From: Chamaecrista fasciculata
Taxonomy: Eukaryota > Streptophyta > Magnoliopsida > Fabales > Fabaceae
Direction of reading: 5' to 3'
Assembly: GCA_003254925.1 (NCBI GenBank)
Contig: QANZ01017749.1
Span: 115,639 to 179,638 of the forward strand
Length of the DNA: 64,000 nt
The notes below the pieces were generated by a model. The model did not search any database. It was not told the DNA's origin and was given only the letters and a program-made list of their open reading frames with translations. The translations under genes were made by a program, and so were the position numbers. Numbering within the stretch: the stretch's first letter is position 1; each line of letters starts with the position of its first letter. Below, one piece after another: positions 57,107 to 64,000 of the stretch.

Positions 57107-57750
57107 ATTGGATGATATCCAATTTCTTTTCTACAAAAATTTGTTGTGTTTATTATTTGACCTCAATGACGAAAGAAGTGATGATGCATGGCAAGTTGGC
57201 AACACATTTGGGTAGATGCATGGTCATAAATAATTGGGAAAAGCATTAATTTTGTCTTCAAATTTTATATTTATTGTTAATTTTGTCCCCAATTTTTTTA
57301 TGGTTAATTTCGTCTCCAATATTTTACATTTTAGTTAATTTTATCCTTTGATGAACTTCTTTCAATAAATTATTGATAGATTGCACCATGTTTTTCAATT
57401 TTAGTTAGAATTTGAGTTTCTTTTACTATCAATTTTACATTACATATCATTAGTTACGCAGATTTCGTCATTAACATTTGGCTAAAGTAAGAGCAAAGGA
57501 TAAAATTGATCAGAATGTAAAATATTAAGGACGAAATTGACTATTAAAAAGATTAGATATAAAATTAGCAATTGATGTAAAGTTTGAAAACCAAATTAGT
57601 GTTTTTGTCTAAATTTTATCATAAATCTATTTTCCTTATATATAAATATAAATATTGGTCAGTACGTCAAGATGTTTGTCTGTCATTACATATGATTACT
57701 TTGTAAAATATAAATTTTATGCATATTGGTTGGTGAGTCGACCAAAGTTT
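57107..57750. repeat. Diverged local duplication, copy 2
   Basis: Partner of 55752-56580. Matching blocks lie at 57107-57245 and 57655-57735. Between them sits another Mutator-type inverted-repeat element (about 57237-57610; ttaattttgtcttcaaattt on the left, aaagtttgaaaaccaaatta on the right). Confidence 0.75.
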
Positions 57751-59821
57751 TTCTGCATTGTAGTTTTTTAAACTTGTCAAGGAACAAGTAAATGTATATT
57801 ATATGTTTTCATTTAACACATTATGCCTTTTCGTGAAATCTTTGGATCATATTCCCAAAGACGCCACTTGAATTATTATTAGTTGAATTTGGAGAGAAAA
57901 GAAAGGAGAGCTTTGGTACTAGCTGTACCATCTGGATTTAATTTTAAATAATTTTACATGATTTCAGGAGTAATATTTGTGATGCAGTGGCACAAATAAA
58001 ATTGGCCGGCAGAGGGACCTAAAAGAAGAATAATTGATTTTGTGATGAGAATTAGAATTGATTATATGGGAAATTTGAGAAGGAATGACCTTTTTTGAAA
58101 GAGAAAAAGGAGGTACAAGGACTTGGTTGTAGAATCTAGAAAGTTGGTTTGGTAAAATTATAATTTTGGCATAATATTAGAAAAATAATAAAACGTTAAC
58201 AATTGAGGGGATAAGGGAGAGAAAAAAGAAAGAAGAAAAGAAAAAGTAAAGGAAGAAGGAGGAGGAAGATAAGGAAAAAAGGAAAGCTCCAATAACTCAT
58301 TTTTCTCACTCAAGGTAAGATATTCTTCTCCTCCATGGCAACAAACTTTCATTCTACTTAAAAATTCTTTACCATGCATGTGTAGAGAAAGCTAGTGATT
58401 ATGATGAAATTTTGATTGATCATCCTTTTTTGCAAGTTTCTACCTTATTTTGTAGATGGATGTTTTATATTAGAGAAATTGAGATTTCGTTGGGTTGATT
58501 GTGTATTCATGAATTTCTTTCAAAGTTGATGATGTTTGTGGTTTGAATTCATGGGATGAACAATTTGATGATTAAAATTGATTGAGAGTTTGAAAAGTAT
58601 GAATTTCGGATTGATTGGTGAATTTGTGCTGCTGAAATTCATTTTAGTGAAAATTACAAAATGATCCTTTTTTCAGCTTTGGAGAAAATTGCAGAATGGT
58701 CTTTTTGTGAGTTTAGAGTAAATTACTGAATGGTCCTTTTGTGAGTTTTGGAACAATTACAAAATGGTCCTTTCCGCAAAGAAAATTCTGCTATGAATAG
58801 TCCCCATACGTATGAATTACTAGTACCTTACAAATTAGTAGTACCATATAAATGAATAGTGTCCTATAAATGAATAGTTTTTCAAGTTTTTAAACATAAT
58901 TTTATGTAGTGTTTGATCATTATGAATGAATTTGCAAAATGGTGAGAAAACAAATAAATGTTTGATTTTATATATAAACAAGTATGATATACAAATTATT
59001 GAAAAAGAAGTACTGATATATTTTAATAACCTTTCATAGTGTTGTTTGTGAAAGAGAAAAGTTTAGGTGAGTTGGAGTAACCTTTCATAGTGTTGAACCA
59101 AGGGCAACTTGAATATCAAAACTTCAAATATCATAAATATTTTGCATATTGAGATTTTGTGACATCTTATTTCCATATGATGCGATATTTCGTATTGCAT
59201 ATTTTTGTTGAGAAAACCAGTTTTATTGGGTTTTTTTTTTTATAATGATTAGGTGTTAAGCCTCGTTTATCCGTCAACTGATAACTAACTACAAATTTTT
59301 CAATTCAGCCACAGTATTCAATAAATAGAAGACTAGTCATCAAATCTGATACATACATATTATCTAAACAATTCAAGTACTTACTATTTGTGTTAGGTCT
59401 TGCAGACTCAACCAAACTGTTTTACTTAAAAAAACAACTAGTTTGGTTTGGTGTGTCAAGTCAAGTCATTTAAAGCCAATCGAACCAATTGTACATATGG
59501 CACTGAAGGGAGAACACTGGTTAGTGGTTACTTTCAAATTTTCAAGGAAGCAAACAATTGGGCTTTGAGGAATTGTCGGACTCGGATCCTCTGCATTTAG
59601 AGGCTCTCTAAATTTCTCTGCAATTGGGACGCCCGAGTAATTAATGCCAAAACACACAGTTTTTTTTATGAAACAGTGCATTTTATAAAATGAAGTCGCC
59701 ACGTCTCGAGATTTTAACATGAAAAGGTAATTCGACAGTCAAAAATTGGTCAAATACAGAGAACTCTAGAGGATCCAATTTCAGAACCATCAATCGCGTG
59801 ATCCTACTCTCACTCTAAAGA
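57751..59821. other. Intergenic, upstream of trehalase
   Basis: Three diverged ~42-bp tandem units with the word aattacaaaatggtcctttt lie at 58663-58775. 59060-59100 repeats 59027-59035 words (cctttcatagtgttg twice). No gene recognised. The trehalase promoter should be in the last few hundred bases. Confidence 0.5.
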
Positions 59822-62800
59822 ATGTCTGCTTCGCATAGTCCTGGTTGCCAACTTCACCTCTGCTCCAAAAATCACAGGAAAAATTTTCAACTTCATCTTC
59901 TACTATGCTCACTCACAATCTTTTTACCTATCATAGAATCCACATCATCTTCTTGCCCTATGGACTCAAACCTTGTGAAGCCCTCAACCCCACTTGTCTC
60001 ATTCTTGGAAAGCCTACAACAAACTGCATTCAATACATTAAATCAATCTAATTTCGACCCAAAAACATACATGGATTTCTCATTGAAGTCCAATTTATCT
60101 GTGACAGAGGAGGCCTTTCAAAAATTAGTAAAGTCTGCTGATAATCATGGTCGTGTACCAGTGAAGAAGTTGAATAATTTCATAGAAACATACATGGATG
60201 GTGCAGGGAATGATTTGGAGTATTGGGTTCCACATGATTTTGTGGATGAGCCTAAGGGTTTCTTGCCAAAGGTGAAGCATCCAGAAGTAAGAGTGTGGGC
60301 TTTGAAGGTTCATTCTCTTTGGAAAAACTTGAGTCGCAAGGTATCAAGTGGAGTTAAAATGCAACCCCAATTGCATACTCTGCTTCCTCTCCCTGCATCT
60401 TTCCTTATTCCTGGTTCAAGATTTCGTGAGATCTATTATTGGGATTCCTACTGGGTTATTAGGTTTCTTACTTATTCTTGTCTTTTCTTTTTGAGTAAAC
60501 TAACAATTTAGTCTCTGAAAGATCACCGAGTTGACAACTCAGTCCCTGAAAGATTGAAATATACAATTTAGTCTTTGAAAGATCAAAATGGTATACTTTT
60601 TAGTCCCTGAAAGATTAAAACGATATACTATTTAGTCCATAAAAACGAATAATTAGTATACTGTTTTGATCTTTTAGGGACTAAATTGTACAATTCAAGC
60701 TTTTAGGGACCGAGTTGTTAGCTCAGTGATTTTTCAGGGATCAAATTGTTAGTTTACTCTTTCTTTTTAGGGAAAAGTCTCAAATTGGTCCCTTAAATAT
60801 GGGGTAGGTTTCAAATTGGTCTCTTATCTTTCATTTGTTTCAGATTGGTCTTACATGGTTCTATAATATTTATTTCAAATTGGTCCTCAAGATACTTAAT
60901 ATGGTCATATCTCTCTTATTTCCAGCTCAAATATAACGAATTCAAAGCTACGAGTCTCTTTTGACAAGTACTTTAGGTCCATCTGCAACAAACGGAACTC
61001 AAATTGAGTCCCAAAATCGGGTAACTCGTTTCACGGTCAAACAAATAAAACTGGTCATATCACTCTCTCGTTTGAAGTCCAAATGCGACAGATTTGAAGC
61101 TATGTGCTAACTCTTGAAGAATTCTTTCTCTGCCTAGTTAAGATCACTAGTAAATGAGGTCAAATTATGTCTTGAAAGTATTTTTGGGACCAATTTGAAA
61201 CATCATGAAAACATATAAACCAATCTAAAACAAATAAAAGATAAGGGACCGATTTGAAATCTACCCCATACATAAATTGGAGACTTTGGCCTTCTTTTTA
61301 ATTACATACTTCCTGATTAATCTTAAGCTCATCTCCTAGAAAACCATCACTTATACTCGGAGTTGCAGGGGCTTGTTAGTGAGCAAAATGTATGACACAG
61401 CCACTGCTATTGTGACTAATCTTCTTTCCTTTGTTGAAGAATATGGATTTGTGCTTAATGGTGCTAGAGCCTACTACACCAACCGTAGGTATTCTTTTCT
61501 CATTAACTCTTACTTTTCTTTTCTTTTCTTTTTTTTTTTCCATATTTGATGGCAATAAAAAGATCAATGCAAGAGGAGTGAATTTCAGTGTTTATTAAAA
61601 TTTCCCTGTATACTTTCTAAATCAGCATATGTTATATGAATAGTTTTAGTAATTAAGTCTGAACTCAGACTTCAGTTCTAATATGTTTTATGTGCTGCAT
61701 CTTTATTTGCATTCCAATTCTTATAGGTTTCTTCCACCTTTTATTGAATTCGATGCTAATATTTTTGCAAAGCAAGTCAAAAAAATGTGTGGTAATATTT
61801 TTTTTGGGCGGTTTATCATACAGTCTTGTGATCTCAAACTAATTTGCTGGAAAAATTTCAATGCATATAGTGTGTGTTCATTATACCTCTATCATAATGT
61901 TTTGAAGTATATTATTTTTCTTTTAATTTTGTCCCTTAAAAGAGGAAATACCAACTACAAGCTTGACTATGACTTTGCAGCCAGCCTCCCCTTTTAAGTG
62001 CTATGATTTACGAGATATACAACAGCACTGGTGACATTGAATTGATTAAAAAATCATTGCCTGCTCTTCGGAAAGAGTATGAATTTTGGAACTCAGGTAT
62101 TAAAAAAACAAGTTCATAACTGCTTCAACTTCTGGCTTTGCTTTGCATTGTCCAAATTTTTTGGTTTTACTTTTTAGGTCAAAGTATACTTTTAGTCCCA
62201 TAACTTTTGTTTAAATCTCAATTTGGTTCCATAACTTTTTTTGTTGCACTTTTGGTTCTATATCCTTTGCACAGTTTCCATCTTTGATCTAGTATCACTT
62301 TTGGTCAGGTTGCAGAATTGGTCACATATTTTTGCAAAAAGTTCCACCATCAATTCCATATAACCTAAAGATATGAGACTAATTTTGCACTTGACCCAAA
62401 TACATGGTACTAATTCCGTAACCTGGACAAAAGATATGAGACTAATTCTGTAACCTGACTCAAAGATATGAGACCAAAAATACAACACAAGATCAAATCT
62501 GCAACCTGAACAAAAAATATGAGACCAAAAGTGCAACAAAAAAGAATATTGGACCAAAAGTGCACTTTAACCTACTTTTTATTTGATCTTGCAGAAATAC
62601 ATAGGGTGACAATTGTGGATGCTCAAGGTTGCACTCACACCTTAAATCGCTATTATGCAATGTGGAATGAACCCAGGCCAGAGTCTTCAACAAATGTATG
62701 TGTGCTTTTATTTTTGTGTAATATCTCAATGCATTGGAAATCAAGTTGTAAGATTTGGAAATTTATTTGTACAGGACAAGGCACTTGCTTCCAAGCTTTT

Positions 62801-64000
62801 GAATGTTTCAGAAAAACATCACTTTTACCGTGAAGTGGCTTCAACTGCTGAATCAGGATGGGATTTTAGCACTAGATGGATGAGGTCACTAGTTTATCCG
62901 GCTTTAATGACCTTTTTCAAGATAACTCCTAAATTTTATTAGAATAGGCTCACAAGCAAAGCATCTATGGTCTGATTCTCTCCTTTCTTAAAATTTAGGA
63001 TAAATTACACTTTGATACCCTGAGGTATACACAAGTTCCACTTTGGTACCCTATTCTTTCAAAAGTGACATTTTGGTAGTTAGAACCCTATTTTTTTCTT
63101 TTTTAGCACTTTGGTACCCAAAACTTTTTTTTCGTTACCTCTTGACAGAAAAAAGCACGTGAAGGTCATGAGAATGGTCAAAAACAAAAAAATTCATCAT
63201 CACAAACTCAGATTTCACGATTCAGCTTTAAAGAAACACGATTCAGTATGTACTTGAAAGTATAGGGTTTCGTGTTTTTTTAGGTTGAATCGTGAAATAT
63301 GAGGTAAGAAAGATGAATTTCATGTTTTTTACCATGTACGTGACCTGCACGTGTTTTTTTTCCATTGAAAGGTAACAGAAAAAGAGTTTTGAATACCAAA
63401 GTGCTAACAACGAATAGAACATGGTACTAAAATGTCACGAAAGAACAGGGTACTAATGTGGAACCGGTCCATACCTCAGAGTATCAAAGTGTAATTTACC
63501 CAAAAATTTGTAATATTTTTTGAATGCGCTGTTTTGGTACAGGGATCCATCTGAATTTACAACATTGGCTACAACATCTGTAATACCTGTTGATCTAAAC
63601 ACATTTATCCTTCAGGTATGTGTCTGACCATTGACTAAAAAACCAAGTCCTGACTCCATAATCACTTTTGGTCTTTAACCTGATTAGTGGCGGTGGTTTT
63701 TGATTCAGATGGAACTTAATATTGCTTTCTTTGCAAGCGTTTCCGGAGATAAAATCACTGCTCAACACTTCCAGCAACTTTCTGATCTCAGAAAGAAGGC
63801 ATTCAACTCTGTTTTTTGGAACCCAAATATGAAACAATGGCTTGATTATTGGCTCAAGAATAACACTTGTCAGGTAAAGTCTATCAAGTGTTGCATTTAG
63901 ACATATGGCATTTTCAGACTTTCATTCTGCATGTTTGCTCACTCATATTTCCGTATACTTCTAGGAAACTCAAGTATGGGAAGCTCAGCAGCAGAATCAT
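59822..64000 (+). CDS. TRE1: Trehalase, GH37 (5' part, runs off the window)
   Basis: Hydrolyses trehalose to two glucoses; in plants a single-copy, mostly extracellular or membrane-anchored enzyme that keeps trehalose low. Exons: 59822-60462, 61369-61488, 61981-62096, 62595-62695, 62775-62884, 63543-63615, 63709-63873, and 63965 to beyond 64000; 454 codons are present and phases close. Residues ~22-38 are hydrophobic (signal anchor). GH37 signature 1, PGSRFREIYYWDSYW, ends exon 1. RALPAL-type and NRYYAMWNEPRPES blocks follow, then LATTSVIPVDLN with FILQMELNIAFFA, where the conserved region around the active site continues. The second GH37 signature (QWDxPxGW) would lie to the right of the window. 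Introns 1, 3 and 5 carry Mutator-type MITEs. The start at 59822 is the first ATG of the open frame; in-frame Met47 is an alternative. Confidence 0.92.
60493..60759. mobile_element. Mutator-type MITE in trehalase intron 1 (first)
   Basis: 267 bp, ends gagtaaactaacaatttagt and aaattgttagtttactc, perfect 9-bp duplication tttcttttt at 60484-60492 and 60760-60768. Confidence 0.88.
60770..61291. mobile_element. Mutator-type MITE in trehalase intron 1 (second)
   Basis: 522 bp, ends gggaaaagtctcaaattggt and ataaattggagactttggcc, perfect 9-bp duplication ttcttttta at 60761-60769 and 61292-61300. Its left duplication overlaps the right duplication of the preceding element. Confidence 0.88.
62177..62572. 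mobile_element. Mutator-type MITE in trehalase intron 3
   Basis: 396 bp, ends ggtcaaagtatacttttagt and accaaaagtgcactttaacc, perfect 9-bp duplication tacttttta at 62168-62176 and 62573-62581. Its right end lies 22 bp before exon 4, so it now supplies sequence next to the 3' splice site. Confidence 0.88.
62998..63501. mobile_element. Mutator-type MITE in trehalase intron 5
   Basis: 504 bp, ends ggataaattacactttgata and atcaaagtgtaatttaccc. Flanks taaaattta (62989-62997) and aaaaatttg (63502-63510) agree at 7 of 9 bases, so this is an older insertion. The ggtaccctat words resemble those of the Pack-MULE ends at 10706. Confidence 0.7.

Noticed and set aside
61730..61800. Extra trehalase exon after an ataggtttcttcc-like acceptor
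   Set aside because: It would insert sequence not seen in trehalases, has no matching donor in phase, and the exons on either side already join in phase.
1..64000. tRNA, rRNA, microRNA or CRISPR loci
   Set aside because: No cloverleaf, rRNA block or regularly spaced repeat-spacer array was seen; the many hairpins belong to terminal-inverted-repeat elements. A tRNAscan/miRNA search could still find something small.

Overview
The window is nuclear DNA of a flowering plant, most likely a woody or herbaceous eudicot; I cannot name the species. The evidence is split genes with short GT-AG introns, plant-only gene families (fasciclin-like arabinogalactan protein, HIPP, a receptor-like kinase, a plant O-fucosyltransferase) and AT-rich spacers packed with plant transposons (CACTA, Mutator-like, Helitron, hAT, PIF/Harbinger-like, LTR and non-LTR elements). 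It is not prokaryotic: there are no operons, phage or CRISPR arrays.

Layout. 1-21 kb is a transposon-rich stretch without a host gene: a 6.25 kb CACTA element (3217-9468), a Mutator-like element that carries a fasciclin-like gene (10706-12433, with a perfect 9-bp target duplication), a gypsy-like LTR/leader/gag fragment (to ~13.8 kb), tandem Helitron 3' ends (14.7-15.7 kb), a minus-strand Helitron (16.4-16.7 kb), a PIF/Harbinger-like element, a Mutator-type MITE and a hAT-type MITE. 21-49 kb is the gene island: argininosuccinate lyase (+, 6 exons), a soluble receptor-like kinase with a long coiled-coil tail (-, 8 exons, one GC-AG intron), a retroposon zone (31.7-33.8 kb), a kinesin-4 with a cysteine-rich tail (-, 27 exons) and an O-fucosyltransferase family protein (-, 10 exons). 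49-59.8 kb is again repeat-rich: a 1 kb Mutator-like element, the 3' half of a ULP2-type SUMO protease whose catalytic histidine exons are missing, a second Pack-MULE-like element carrying a HIPP gene piece, and a diverged local duplication. A trehalase gene (+) starts at 59822 and runs off the right edge; four small Mutator-type elements sit in its introns.

The host genes are unrelated housekeeping or signalling genes and do not form a pathway or cluster. The unusual story is transposon-driven: two separate terminal-inverted-repeat elements hold captured host gene sequence with chimeric ends, and at least nine elements can be delimited to the base by 9-bp duplications (some imperfect). I deduced exon borders by hand from splice signals, codon phase and family conservation; coding phases close exactly in all of the multi-exon models, which is good support, but there are no transcripts here.
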